Source: Pogonophryne albipinna (taxonomy: Eukaryota > Chordata > Actinopteri > Perciformes > Artedidraconidae). Taken from it: a stretch of 64,000 nucleotides of DNA. The DNA lies in NCBI GenBank assembly GCA_028583405.1, contig CM053251.1:5180983-5244982 (forward strand). The letters run 5' to 3'. Made by a program: the position numbers and the translations under genes. Positions 1 through 11,048 of this stretch are shown here, one piece after another (the stretch's first letter is position 1; each line of letters starts with the position of its first letter). The notes beneath the pieces were generated by a model. The model was not told where the DNA came from and searched no databases. It saw nothing but the letters and a program-made list of their open reading frames with translations.

Positions 1-514
1 AGAGGAGGCGACGACCCCCCTAAAGGATGTTCGGTCCACCCCCCACTTATACAAATATCTAAACTGTTACTTGAAAGGACTAAAAAGTGCGTACCGCGAC
101 ACAATATTGTTTAAATAAAATGTTAATCTTCGTATGGATCAACATATTCATAAAAGTATAGATACTATTTAATAATCCCAATGACTGGAGATTTTAGTTC
201 AAGTTTCTGCTGTATTTTACATTCACTTACACTGAAGATATGTTTCCTTCACATCACCAGGACTTTGTGCCTGGATGTGGTTTCAACCGACATAATCAAT
301 ATATCAAAATATCTACATACAATGTTACATGAATTAGTATTACTACTTTATTAAATGACAATAAGCAGATAACTAATAATTGTATACATGTCTAAATACT
401 AACTAATTGAAATATACGTTTCAAAAAGCATTACGTTTCTAATCTTATATTGTTTAAGTAGTGCTACAATACAACAACTTTGACTCTGAGAGCAAAACAA
501 GTTGATGTTCTTAC

Positions 515-575
515 CTTGTGATTCACATAAATAAAGCTCATAAACGACAAAGAGAACCGTAACAAACGACTTCAT
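515..575 (-). CDS. Candidate first coding exon (signal peptide) of an unidentified secreted or membrane protein
   Basis: On the minus strand an ATG at 575 opens 20 codons, MKSFVTVLFVVYELYLCESQ, that read as a signal peptide: a basic residue, a hydrophobic core, then small/polar residues near a possible cleavage point. It is followed by a consensus donor, CACAAG|gtaag, with the exon ending at 515. The exon ends in phase 1, the usual phase between a leader exon and an immunoglobulin-type domain exon. The rest of the gene would lie at lower coordinates. I see no convincing second exon in 1-514, so the gene either continues outside the window or this is a remnant. The SLAM-like pseudogene at 27.6-28.1 kb makes an Ig-family identity possible but unproven. 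An in-frame GTG further upstream is not needed as a start. Confidence 0.3.
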
Positions 576-1899
576 TCTGCAAATGTGTGGTAGAGGAAGT
601 GTCACAGCGTTTTGTCAGTTTCCTCTCAGCATAGCAAAAAACCAGCCTGTTGTCATATTCAACATGATTCGACTTTGCCTTTAAAACACAAAATCACCTT
701 TATTAAAGCACTTTTTTTTAGAGACGTTCATCTATTTTTCTCTCTTAAACACTATTTACATTCCAGGGCTCGATGTTAATTCAATACAATTTAACATATA
801 CATTACATTTCCAACATAGTCATTATATTCATCCTCATTAATGGCACACATTCCCATCAGAATAAAATCATTTTCAGTCACATACAACATAACTTTCACA
901 TTCTCCGCACTCACCTCTGAAAAATGTAAAAGGGCGACGAGAAATGGTTCCCTATTAGTTTGATAAAGTTAGTAAATCATAAATCCCACGGAGAGGCAAG
1001 CTTACAATGCTAACAGTAACATTTGCAATCTACAATAACCTGTCTACATCCAAGTATGTGCAGCTGCTATCTTTCCCGAAGTGTCCCCATTCTGTGAGAA
1101 ATGTGAACAATCAGAGGCAGACTTACTTCATAGCTATGCCCTAAATTAAAAACTTTTGGGTCGCAATATTCTCATTCTTCTCAAAGGCATTTAAAGTCCA
1201 ACTACAACCAGATCCAGTGTTGTGATACTGGGCACATCTGAACAATGTAACACACTTCAAATGCACAACTTCATCTACTGTCCTCTCCTGTGGGCAAAGA
1301 AACGTATTCTCCTATAAAGGAAATCAAAAGCTGTGCCTTTTAAAGCTTGGATAACAACATTGACTGATACTCTGCATTTGGAAAGAATTTGATATATCCT
1401 AAAAGATAACTGGGGGAATTTGAAAGGATGTGGGGTCCAATGGTTTCATTTATAAGGGGAACGGTCGGCTGAGATGCATTGCACAAACTTTTTAATGGCT
1501 TGGGTGGCTGCTCGGGGAGGGAAGGGTGGGGGGGGGTAGTCTAGGCTCGTTTGCACCCTTTAAGTTGATTTATTTATTTGTATTATATATACTATTTTGT
1601 ATGTTGTTTCCCACTATGATCATGTATGTCATTATATGGTATTCCTGTCATGTTTTTTCTTCCTTATTTCTTGTTGGCTGTTGTGTTTGTCTTCTATGTT
1701 GAAAAAGAGGAGCATGATTTCCACCCCAAAGAAGTCTTTACTATTGCTTACACTTGTCTGCTTCTTCTCAATACAGATATTTGAAACGATAGTCAAATTA
1801 TCACGGGACAAATTGACAGCGGTTCCACTTCCTCAAATGCTCATTCAGCAGAATGAGTCCGTGGTTACACTTGCCTTCTGTGTTGTAGTTTTTTTCAAT
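576..1899. other. Intergenic stretch without recognisable gene
   Basis: AT-rich sequence on both sides of a short G-rich patch near 1515-1540. An ORF at 1597-1905 is hydrophobic but low-complexity and has no splice or family support. Nothing else is recognisable. Confidence 0.5.
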
Positions 1900-2062
1900 T
1901 GCTAAAACAAATGTTTTGACAACAGGGCTCAACAATTCACAAAACCACACACCCAAAGTGCAAAACACCTCATATATCTTGCTAAATTAAGCACTGCACC
2001 CAAAACGACATAAACACTTACCAAAACCAAACTTTGGCACCAAATGGCACACACTTCACTTA
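1900..2062 (+). repeat. 5' part of an old dispersed repeat ('repeat X'), interrupted by later insertions
   Basis: The segment matches 20493-20690 closely: the same CACCCAAAGTGCAAAACACC block and the same CACCAAATGGCACACACTTC block. It stops at TTA where a Harbinger-like MITE begins, and the repeat resumes after 6482. The second copy near 20690 is uninterrupted at this point and serves as an empty site. Confidence 0.6.
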
Positions 2063-3430
2063 TGGCGCGTTTCCACTGCAGGCCTCGCTCGGCCTCGCTC
2101 GGTTTGGTTAGGCCTTATTAGGCCCGGCTCACTTTAATGCTGCGCTTCCATTACAGTTTAGGAACTGGGGTAGTTACTATAGTAACGCAGTGTAGGCGGA
2201 GCCGTGACGTCATCTTCAATGAGAGCTCCAGAAAAACAACACAGCCGTTAGCTCTTACGGCCCGTCTACACTACAGGCATCAAAAAATCTTGATGCTGGG
2301 CGTGTCTGAGGCTTGGCGATTTATCGCGAGCAACGCGACCAACAACCAATCACATGAATCTCCCGCCCCCGACATACAAAGCAATAGCAATGTTAAAACG
2401 AAGTAATCTGGATATAAACTCCCCAAACAGGCGAAAACCTACCAGTTTCACCCACTGTCTCTGCCACCTCCCTCCATGCCTCGCTCCTCCGGTTTGTATC
2501 CCGGTAAATAGTTCTGGTCGTAAAGAACCGAGTGATTTGCTACCGTAATTTCTCGTTTGGAATATGAGGAAATGAACTGCGGTCTGGCTCTCCCAGCTTG
2601 CACGCGGTTTGATTGGCTACAGCTTGTACTGGCGGGAATTGCATAAACGGGATTTGATTGGCTGATGCCAAGCATCGAGCCTCAAAAGTTGAACATTGTT
2701 CAACTTTTGATGCCGATAGATGCTCGTGATGCTTGCAAAGCCATGCCATGCTCCCCACAATGCAGTTCGGCGAAGATTAAAAATCTTCTACGTCACCCCA
2801 TTCAAATGAATGGAAGAAGCGTTGAAAGCATTTTTCGATGCCTGTAGTGTAGATGGGCCGTTAGCCCTCAGAGCTCACAGCTCTTCATATCTGTTCAGAA
2901 ACTAGACAAAAGTTAAACAAGTACAAACCACAGACTGCCTGTGTCATGGAGAATACAGTCGCTGGTTTATTTATGTCTGTGTAGGCCGTTGTTGTGAGTG
3001 TGGACGGTCGGAGCATAACGTTAGCTTAGCCAAGCTACATTTAGAAAACACACATTTTAAAAGGGTTTTTCGCCTGCCGTCTGTCTGCAGACTTGTCAAA
3101 GCATAAATTCATGGTTTTTACTAACCGGTATCAGTATGTTGTTACTTCGGCATCATTTTGAAACGTGTATTACAATTAAATCACGGTCAAATATGTTCAT
3201 CTTGTTGTAGTTGTAGCCCCCTTGCTAGCGATTCTCTCTCTAGTTTAGCATACTCAGCCCGACTCAGCCTGGTTGTTCCTGGCCCTAGAACCACGATTTA
3301 GTCGGGCCAGAAAAAAGGTGAAAAAGTAGCCCCGGGCCAAAACTAGGCCAAGTGGAAACGCAACCAAAAGCGGGCCCCGCACGGCTCGGGACGCTTAAAG
3401 CGAGCTACCCGCTGCAGTGGAAACGCGCCA
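2063..3430. mobile_element. Harbinger-like MITE 1 (about 1.37 kb) with TTA target duplication
   Basis: Both ends are mirror images: TGGCGCGTTTCCACTGCAG on the left and CTGCAGTGGAAACGCGCCA on the right. They are flanked on each side by TTA (2060-2062 and 3431-3433), the 3-bp duplication typical of PIF/Harbinger. The repeat-X copy at about 20690 has one uninterrupted CACTTATAGT at the corresponding site, which supports the insertion boundaries. There is no transposase gene, so it is non-autonomous. A second MITE is nested inside. Confidence 0.75.
2258..2860. mobile_element. Harbinger-like MITE 2, nested in MITE 1
   Basis: The left end CGGCCCGTCTACACTACAGG mirrors the right end CCTGTAGTGTAGATGGGCCG with one mismatch. 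TTA lies on both sides (2255-2257 and 2861-2863). About 600 bp long and without a transposase. Because it splits MITE 1 it is the younger insertion. Confidence 0.7.
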
Positions 3431-3439
3431 TTATAGTAC

Positions 3440-6400
3440 TGCAACAACGTTTTATGGAGGCAGTGAAAATTATGAATTGGGGGGACACTCTGTCCTCTGA
3501 AGACATTGGTGTAAGCAGTAATCTGTTCATATCTAAAATTAATGATACAATGTCTTCCCTCTCAAGCAAAGGGTGCCTTACCCCCAGTTTCCACTGGGTC
3601 CGTCTGCGCCGCGTCACGGCTGCGCCGCGGTTTTGGTCCGAGCTCCTCTAACGCCATAACCCACCGGACGCGTCCCAGAAGCGTTTCAGAAGCGTTTCAG
3701 AAGCGTAGCGTCGTGCGTGCAGGCTCGCAGTTTTGTTATTGATTCGGGCATCCTGGACATTTGTACTTCTACAAGAAAGTAAGTAGACTACGTAGTTAAA
3801 TGTTTTATTTTTGTGTCTGTTTAAATTGTGTTTATTGTTGTTATAAATATCCTATTTTGTTGTGTTGTAGTCTACAGACACAGTTAATAATAATTGTAAC
3901 AGTCCACTTCCATGATGAAAACCTCGTCGTCCATTGTGCGTATCGTAGTGGAGGTGTTGTGATGAAGGAGGGGGGTCTGCTAAATTAGTATATGTGGGGG
4001 ATGGGCCTGGCCCGCATGCTCACCTTTCCACTTCCTGCGAGGGGGGGCTGCCTGCCGACCTTACGGCTGCGCCGCGGCAAAAATAGAATTCATCCTAATT
4101 TTAGAGAAGCGATGCGGCGAGCCGCTTCTGGGACGCTTCTGGGACACGTCTGAGCCGTAACGCGGCGCGTGTGGTGGAATAGCACCCATTGACTTGAGTG
4201 GCCGCGATCCTTACGACCGCCGCGGCGCAGCGCGGCACAGACGGACCCGGTGGAAACTGGGCGGTTAGGGACAGGAAGGAACATCATCTTCCCTGGCTAA
4301 ATCTACAGTGCAGGAATCTAATGAAATCCAGAGACCAAATATTAAAGCAGAGCTTGAAATCCGGACTATCCACTGACAGACAGAAATTCACTCATGCTCG
4401 TAACAAGGTAACACAAACAATAAGACAGGCCAAAGCAAACTTTTTTATCAATATAATTGAAGGTGCGAAAGGTAACAGTAAAAACGTTTGGCAAATCCTA
4501 AATAAACTATTAGGTAAACATAAGAAACAGGAAAATAATGCTCTAGAATTAAAAATCAATGATGCCCTGATAAAAGACCCTGTGTTGGCCAGCTCTCTAA
4601 ATGAGTATTTTATAAATAGTGCTCTGGACATCACAAAGCTCTTCCCGCCATTTGAGGTCTCCCATAGCCCGACTACACATCCAGTTTTTGACCTGGAGGA
4701 AATCACAGAGATGGAGGTAAAACATATCATCTTAGGGTTAAAAGGTTCTAAGGCTATGCAGATGATTTAGACAGCAACTTCATAAAGACAAATATTGACA
4801 GTCTAATAAAACCAATTAGTATGGTTGTAAATCAATCTATCAGCACGAGGGAAGATCCATCATCAAGGAAGGTGGCTACGGTGACACCGATCTTTAAATC
4901 TGGGGATAAGGCAATGATGGCCAATTACAGACCAATCAGGATCCTCCCCTGTGTGTCTAAGGTAGCTGAGAAATGGGTGTCAAAACTAATCACCAAACAT
5001 TTAGATAAAGGTTTCGCTCCACTCCACCCAATGCAGTTTGGTTTTCGTACTCACCACTCCACTGAGACAGCTAACTGTGTCTTTGTGGAAAAGGTTAAAT
5101 CTATGTTGGACACGAGCCCATATGTAGGTGCTGTCTTCCTTGATCTCAGGAAGGCTTTTGACACTTTTGACCACAAAGTGCTCCTTACAAAGCTGACGTA
5201 TTTCAATTTTTCGGCAGATTCAATACAGTGAGTTAAGTCTTACTTATCAAACAGAAAACAGTGTGTTTTGGTCAACGGTACCAAATCCCCCTACCTTGTC
5301 AACCCTGTTGGGGTTCCACAAGGTTCCATTCTTGGACCATTACTGTTTTCTCTGTACATTAATGACTTGCCTAATGTATGTCCTGATTTGAATGTACAAA
5401 TGTATGCCGATGATGCGGTCATCTTTGTACACGGGAAAAATACTGAAATAATCACATCTTGTCTCTCAAATGCATTGGACAAGGTTCAACACTGGCTGAA
5501 CAACATTTGCTTACAGTTAAATGCAAAAAGAACAGTATGCATGATGTTCAGTAAAGGACTAGTCAAAATTGAAGGATCCAATGTGTTTTTAAACGGAGCA
5601 GAATTAGAACTAGTCTCCCACTTCAAGTATCTTGGAGTCATATTGGACTCAAACTTGACTTTTAAGAAACATATTAAGAAAGTATCCAATACCGTTAAAT
5701 TCAACTTGCAAAATTTTAAACAAATCAGACCTTTCTTAACTGTCAATGCTGCAAAGTCATACCTCCACTGTATAATGCTATCCCACATTGAATACTGTTT
5801 GACAAACTGGTCGTTTGCTTGTGCCACAAACCTGAAACCAATAGAACAGCTACAAGAGAGCTATCAAGGTGTTTGACAGAAAGCCACATTCATACCACCA
5901 CTGCACCATCCTTGAAAAACACAATTTAAAGTCTTTTAAAAGTATGTGCTTTTTTTATAAATGTTTACATGGACTGCCCCCCCCCTCCCTTAGGGGAATT
6001 CATCCACAGAAAACACACTGGACGCTGCACTAGGTCAGAAACCAGAGGAGACTGTGAGGTCCACCGCAGACGGACCACTTTTGGACAAAATGTCCTCTCC
6101 ATTAAAGGCAGCTCATTCTGGAACAGCCTCCCAACTGAGATACGGGATTGTCCCACTCTCAATAGCTTCAAAGGTCAACTCAAAGAATGGTTGAGAAACA
6201 AACAGACGTGCGATCACCACTAAATGCACTTATGTCGTTGCTGCTATATTGTACTGCCATGTCATAAATACTCATGTATGCTGCTCTTGCTCTTTTGCAC
6301 TTTTTGCATATCATGTATTTTGTTTTTGCTATGTTTGTAAAATGTAATTTTCTTAAATGTTTTATGTGAGGGACTGCGGATGGAAATTAGCTCAAAGCTA

Positions 6401-6475
6401 AATCTGGCACTGTTACGCTTGATACATTTGAATGTTTTAAGTGTTCATTACCGTGCATTGTCCCTGCCAAATACA
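3440..6475 (+). mobile_element. 5'-truncated, decayed LINE (jockey-superfamily reverse transcriptase), itself split by a MITE
   Basis: Broken frames at 4265-4770, 4821-5231, 5268-5876 and 5969-6223 together cover a non-LTR reverse transcriptase. Visible motifs in order are NYRPI, QFGFRTHHSTET, FLDLRKAFDTFDHK, GVPQGSILGPLLFSLYINDL, the YADD catalytic box and LGVILDSNLTFKKH, then a C-terminal WNSLPTEIRD segment. Stops and frameshifts make it inactive. The element is bounded by ATAGTAC on both sides (3433-3439 and 6476-6482), a plausible 7-bp target-site duplication. The 5' end lacks the endonuclease domain, the usual result of incomplete reverse transcription. The clade (CR1, L2 or Rex1 type) cannot be fixed by eye. 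Confidence 0.8.
3581..4264. mobile_element. Harbinger-like MITE 3, inserted in the LINE
   Basis: The ends mirror each other around AGTTTCCACTGGGTCCGTCT (left) and AGACGGACCCGGTGGAAACT (right), with TTA at 3578-3580 and 4265-4267. It interrupts the LINE reading frame upstream of the reverse transcriptase; LINE-like codons occur on both sides. GC-rich, with CGCCGCG-type motifs near both ends. No transposase. Confidence 0.7.
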
Positions 6476-6482
6476 ATAGTAC

Positions 6483-7017
6483 ACTACTCTTTGTCCAACC
6501 AACTACACACTGTGGTGCTTTATCTAAAGCACACTCATCTTTTATGGTGATTTGTATGTAGAGAATTCTGCATAAAAAGATTGATCAAGTCTACAAAAAT
6601 AAATACAGAAACAAAACTGTAGCTATGTATTGTGCATGAATGTAGCACATTACATTACATGTTACTTGCTTTTATCCAAAGCGACTTACAGACTCAATAC
6701 TGTGGGCAATCCCCACAGGAGCAATTTGGGGTGAAGTGTCTCAGGGACACAATGACATGCTGACTGCAGTGGGGTTTGAACCTGTGCTCCCCTGATCCAA
6801 ACACCAACGCACTAGTCCACTGCGCCACACGCCTCCCTCCACATTTAGTTTTAGAGAAAAGTCAAAGTAAAACAACAGTATATTTGTGTTTCTGCACATA
6901 TTTTTGTAGACTTATGTGAACAATCTTTTTATGCAGCATTCTCTACATACAGATCACCATAAAAGATGAGTGTGCTTTAGATGAAGCACCACATGTGTAG
7001 TTGGTTGGACAAAGTGT
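6483..7017. repeat. 3' part of repeat X with inverted arms
   Basis: About 130 bp at 6487-6618 is repeated in inverse orientation at about 6876-7015, including the blocks TTGTCCAACCAACTACACA and TAAAGCACACTCATCTTTTA. A further single arm lies at about 20695-20830. The layout suggests the terminal or subterminal inverted repeats of an old DNA transposon. A SINE lies between the arms. Confidence 0.6.
6640..6840 (-). mobile_element. tRNA-derived SINE
   Basis: On the minus strand the head carries an A-box-like GGCGCAGTGG (about 6818-6827) and a B-box-like GGTTCAAACCC (about 6772-6782), then a body ending in a LINE-type tail that includes TGTAAGTCGCTTTGGATAAA. A second, partial head of the same family is at 21330-21425. 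It is not a functional tRNA gene: no complete cloverleaf can be drawn. Confidence 0.6.
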
Positions 7018-8861
7018 CTTTACTATAAGACCAGCGACTCAAAAACAATCAAAGATGTCTGCCACCAGCAAGATGGTAAGACTGAAAGACAAAACTATTT
7101 CCTGATAATAACACACAGTTTGGAATGTAAGTTTAACGAAACTTCTTTGTGAATAAATGTGCAATTTGGCTCTTATTATTATTAAGTGCAGCACTTTTAA
7201 AACAACATTCAAACATGAATATTTGAATAAGCAAAAAACCAGAGTTAACAATACATCACCAAATAACCACCACATACGGGCAGTCTGTATACCCCAAATG
7301 CACTTTGCAGTGCATGCATTTCACAATTTAGGACTCAAACTGTTATCCAAATAAAGTAATAATACCTGATTTGCTGCTTCCACTCAGTAGTGCGTCTCAG
7401 TCTGGATCTCTGTCGGTTCTGATATGAAACTCTCTGTTTGTTGTGTTTCAGATCCAGAGGGGTTATGGCATTGATGGCAAACATGGATATAAATATGTAC
7501 ACTTACAATGTATCTGCATATGTACTGACAACCAGTGGCGGACTGGCCATCGGGACGTTCGGGACGAATCCCGATGGGCCGGTACTGAAGTGGGCCGGTC
7601 GGACAAGTCACTATCACCACCACCCCCCCTCGTCGACAATTTACTAGCGGTATTTACTTGCGGTACCGTGGTTGGCCGGCGGTACCGAAGTCGTCAGGTT
7701 TCAAGAAACTGCTGAATATTCCTTTTAATCCAATCATTATATCCAGTAATCTGTTTTTAGGTAAAATCATTTTGCCTTCAGATTACGGAGATTTTCAAAA
7801 CAACTTTTTTTGAATTAAAGCATTTTCTTCTACATGCAACATTTAATAAAGCTTTTTTGTTCCTATGTTTCATTATCTATTATGTGTTAATGCAAATGAA
7901 CTAATTACTCACACATATGTTTGGATTCTACTGAAGACTAAAGACTAAAGATCATGTGAGGCTATTTGTTTGTTCCACTTAGCTTAATTGTGACAATGTA
8001 TTCCATTACAATTACTAATTACCTAATTGTCAGTAACCTACTGTAAGTATCTGATTTGTAATTACTTTCCATTTATTTTGGGACAACTCAATATCAATTC
8101 AAAGCAAATTAATACAACAAGGCCTTTACGTATAGGTGTAAAATATAAAACAACAAAACAATGTAACCTTTCACAGCATTTGTAACAAATCAGCTGTCCA
8201 CCCACTGAGCTGTCAATTAATGCATGACATACACTCACATTACATTATATGACATACTTACATCACATTTATCAAGAAGAGTCTCACAGCAAGGGTCCTC
8301 AGACCATGAAGAAACAACCTCAAAAATAAAGAATCCTGCAGGTACAGTCACTTAGCAAAATCAATGTTGGTGCAACTGTATTGGCGACTGCATAAAAGAA
8401 TACACAGATTTTTCAAGATAATCAGGACCCAAATGCAGAATGAGGAGAAGGTACAAGGTATAACAAAAAGCGAGCTTTAATAAAACAAAAAAAGCTGTTG
8501 ACGATGAACAAACAAGATAAAAACGTAAATTCGTAGCAAGAGGAATATCCAGACCAGAAAGACCAACAGGAAGTAGGACCAGACAAGACACAAGGAGGAA
8601 AACATTTCAAAATAAAAAGGTGGAAAATTGCAAAAAATTCCAAAACCATGACAGTAACATTGTAATCCTTCTTATAATCCCCCTTTTTTTTGTTATGTAG
8701 CAGTAACAAAGTATTTCTGTTACTCTAAGGGTAAGAACTATAAAATCCTTTGCACACAATAACATTAATTCCACTACATGTAATCTGTTACTCTCAAAGC
8801 CTGTCGTTAAACTGTGTGTAAAATGGAGAAAACCGTTCAATCCAATGATCTTCTTCTTGCT
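7018..8861. other. Intergenic stretch with diffuse repeats
   Basis: AT-rich and without a supported gene. Fragments with the style of dispersed fish repeats occur, for example near 8410-8650. No intact ORF with family motifs. Confidence 0.4.
7531..7610. repeat. GC-rich dispersed repeat fragment with an internal hairpin
   Basis: AACCAGTGGCGGACTGGCCA is followed by a hairpin in which GGCCATCGGGA pairs with TCCCGATGGGCC. The segment resembles a repeat that I recognise as common in fish genomes; its class is uncertain. Confidence 0.4.
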
Positions 8862-9070
8862 GGCAGTGGCTCAGTCAGTAGTGGCTTGGACTGGGAGCTG
8901 TAGGGTCGCTGGTTCAAGTCCCCGAACAGACCTAGAATATGGAGTGTGGATTGCTACTTGGAGAAGTCCCAGTCCACCTCCTGGGCTCTGCCGTGGTGTC
9001 CTTGAGCAAGGCATCAGACACCCCCAACCCCCAAGAGGTCATATTTCACTGTGTGTGCTGTGATGTGTGC
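8862..9070 (+). mobile_element. tRNA-derived SINE
   Basis: A tRNA-like head with A-box TGGCTCAGTCAGTAG and B-box GGTTCAAGTCCCC is followed by a body with a CCTTGAGCAAGGCA block. The same family occurs in decayed form at 19012-19252. There is no tRNA acceptor stem, so this is not a tRNA gene. Confidence 0.6.
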
Positions 9071-9467
9071 ATTTGCAAGGGTTTCATCCTGTAATTAGCA
9101 TGATGCTAACTAGGATCGGTGGTTCCTGTTGCTCTTCAAGTTAGCTATAGTCTTTGAAACGTTTGTAAAAATGTGAAAAACATCATTGCTTTCCAATATT
9201 TCAAAATAGGATCAGGTGCATACAACAGACAGAAATTAAAGATATTGAAAAAAAGACAAAACACTAAGATGTAAAAAAATAAAATACATTTTTGTCCCAG
9301 TATTGTCTGAGAGGAGTCAATAAATAATGTCCTTTGAGTCAAGATAGCAGCCCATAGCCATAGAGATTCAGAATGCATACACTGCAAGAAAAGCTGATGA
9401 GTCATTTCAACCGATCATTAACCAATCAGAAATGTGCATTGAAGGTGTGGTTAGAGCACTTCTGGGT

Positions 9468-9966
9468 NNNNNNNNNNNNNNNNNNNNNNNNNNNNNNNNN
9501 NNNNNNNNNNNNNNNNNNNNNNNNNNNNNNNNNNNNNNNNNNNNNNNNNNNNNNNNNNNNNNNNNNNNNNNNNNNNNNNNNNNNNNNNNNNNNNNNNNNN
9601 NNNNNNNNNNNNNNNNNNNNNNNNNNNNNNNNNNNNNNNNNNNNNNNNNNNNNNNNNNNNNNNNNNNNNNNNNNNNNNNNNNNNNNNNNNNNNNNNNNNN
9701 NNNNNNNNNNNNNNNNNNNNNNNNNNNNNNNNNNNNNNNNNNNNNNNNNNNNNNNNNNNNNNNNNNNNNNNNNNNNNNNNNNNNNNNNNNNNNNNNNNNN
9801 NNNNNNNNNNNNNNNNNNNNNNNNNNNNNNNNNNNNNNNNNNNNNNNNNNNNNNNNNNNNNNNNNNNNNNNNNNNNNNNNNNNNNNNNNNNNNNNNNNNN
9901 NNNNNNNNNNNNNNNNNNNNNNNNNNNNNNNNNNNNNNNNNNNNNNNNNNNNNNNNNNNNNNNNNN
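9468..9966. other. Assembly gap (about 500 N)
   Basis: A run of 499 N. It cuts the kcnj10-like coding exon directly after the first transmembrane segment. The family needs roughly 770 further coding bases, and the sequence on the far side (below 9467) does not read as a potassium channel, so the true gap is probably larger than drawn. Confidence 0.99.
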
Positions 9967-10334
9967 CCTTAGTCCCCCCCATTCTCACCAAGTAGGTCTT
10001 CGTGCACCAGTGCCAACAGATACCACAGCACCCCGAACAGGAACCAGGTCCCTGCAAACGTAGCCGTGAACAAGAATAACTTGTAGCGCCACTGCATGTC
10101 CAGAAAAGTTGTCCAGAGGTCACGCATGTACAGAGCACTTCGCCCGCTGACGTGCTCGATGCGCACGTTGCTTCGTCCATCTTTGGACAGGACACGTCTC
10201 CTCTTCCTCAGAGTCCCGCCCGCACCGGATACGCCGCCACCCAGTAAGGGTTTTAAGACATCTGTCTGTGTCTGGGATTGGCACACCTTCTGAGGAGAGG
10301 AGCTACGAGAGGAGGGAGGTGAGGCAGATGTCAT
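9967..10334 (-). CDS. kcnj10: Inward-rectifier potassium channel Kir4.1-like, N-terminal part (cut by gap)
   Basis: The minus-strand frame from the ATG at 10334 gives 121 residues. Residues 51-58 (KDGRSNVR), 72-84 ([13 protein letters not shown]) and the first membrane helix at about 86-110 (containing [11 protein letters not shown]) match Kir4.1 (KCNJ10) better than Kir4.2. In this family the channel is a tetramer that lets K+ flow into glial and epithelial cells. Residues 1-50 hold an SQTQTD motif and are longer than in mammals. The pore (GYG filter), second helix and cytoplasmic domain are missing in the gap. A polypyrimidine tract and CCCCAG abut the ATG, so this exon begins at or next to the start codon. 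An in-frame TAA at 9971-9969 follows a run of seven G; removing one G keeps the frame open to the gap, so a sequencing error or a real frameshift is likely. Paralogue (10a or 10b) not assigned. Confidence 0.85.
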
Positions 10335-11020
10335 CTGGGGAACAACAAAGAAAGACTAAATCATTTCTCTTGATAATAACATTTCTAACTGGCCAGTGCG
10401 TATAGGCTCATTTGAGATGATTTGGGGGAGAATGTCTTTACGATGAAAACTTTTCGATAACATCTTGCAGTGTTCTCAACATCAGCAGAACCTCCTGATC
10501 TGATAAAGTGTGAAGTGATATCCTGTAGCATGTGGTGATGACTGTTTTAGTTTTCTAACTTCCCCTGCTCTCACTCTCACAGCTGTCATCTCAAATGAAC
10601 ACTTTGAATGAAACATGTGATTGATAATGGTTGGTTGCAAATCAAAGAAAAAGAACAAGCATGCAAGTCAACATGAAACTGTAACGTTAAATTATAAAGC
10701 AGGTTTAATCAGCAAAGCAATCCTGAGAGGCCGTGCACACGGACTCAAGTGTCTTCTACGTTTTTGCTACAATGTTCTGTTAAATTTGGTGAAACTTGAT
10801 TGGAAGTTTCCTAAGGTCACCACATCTTTCAGGCATGATATTACAGTCTACAGAGGTGTGTATTTATGTCTCATCAATTGGACCCCAGCCTCAAAAACCA
10901 TTGCTTCAGACTCGACTTGATAGAAACAAAGAAGAAGCTTATATAAAACTGTGTTCGAGCTTGTAATCTTCCTGAGAACAGAAAGTGTATTTTTTGTGGT
11001 CATGCCAATAATGTCCCTTT

Positions 11021-11048
11021 GTATTGTATTGTATTGTATTGTATTGTA
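11021..11048 (+). repeat. (GTATT)n microsatellite
   Basis: Five or more tandem GTATT units. Confidence 0.9.

Noticed and set aside
1597..1905. Hydrophobic 102-residue ORF
   Set aside because: AT-rich composition alone yields Phe/Leu/Cys-rich frames; no splice sites, no signal-peptide architecture and no family motif.
8862..8935. Possible tRNA gene (A and B boxes), also on the minus strand at 6770-6830
   Set aside because: No acceptor stem or anticodon arm can be folded; body and tail show these are tRNA-derived SINEs.
9373..10195. Long ORFs running through the N gap
   Set aside because: They are open only because N was translated as X; no evidence for real coding continuity.
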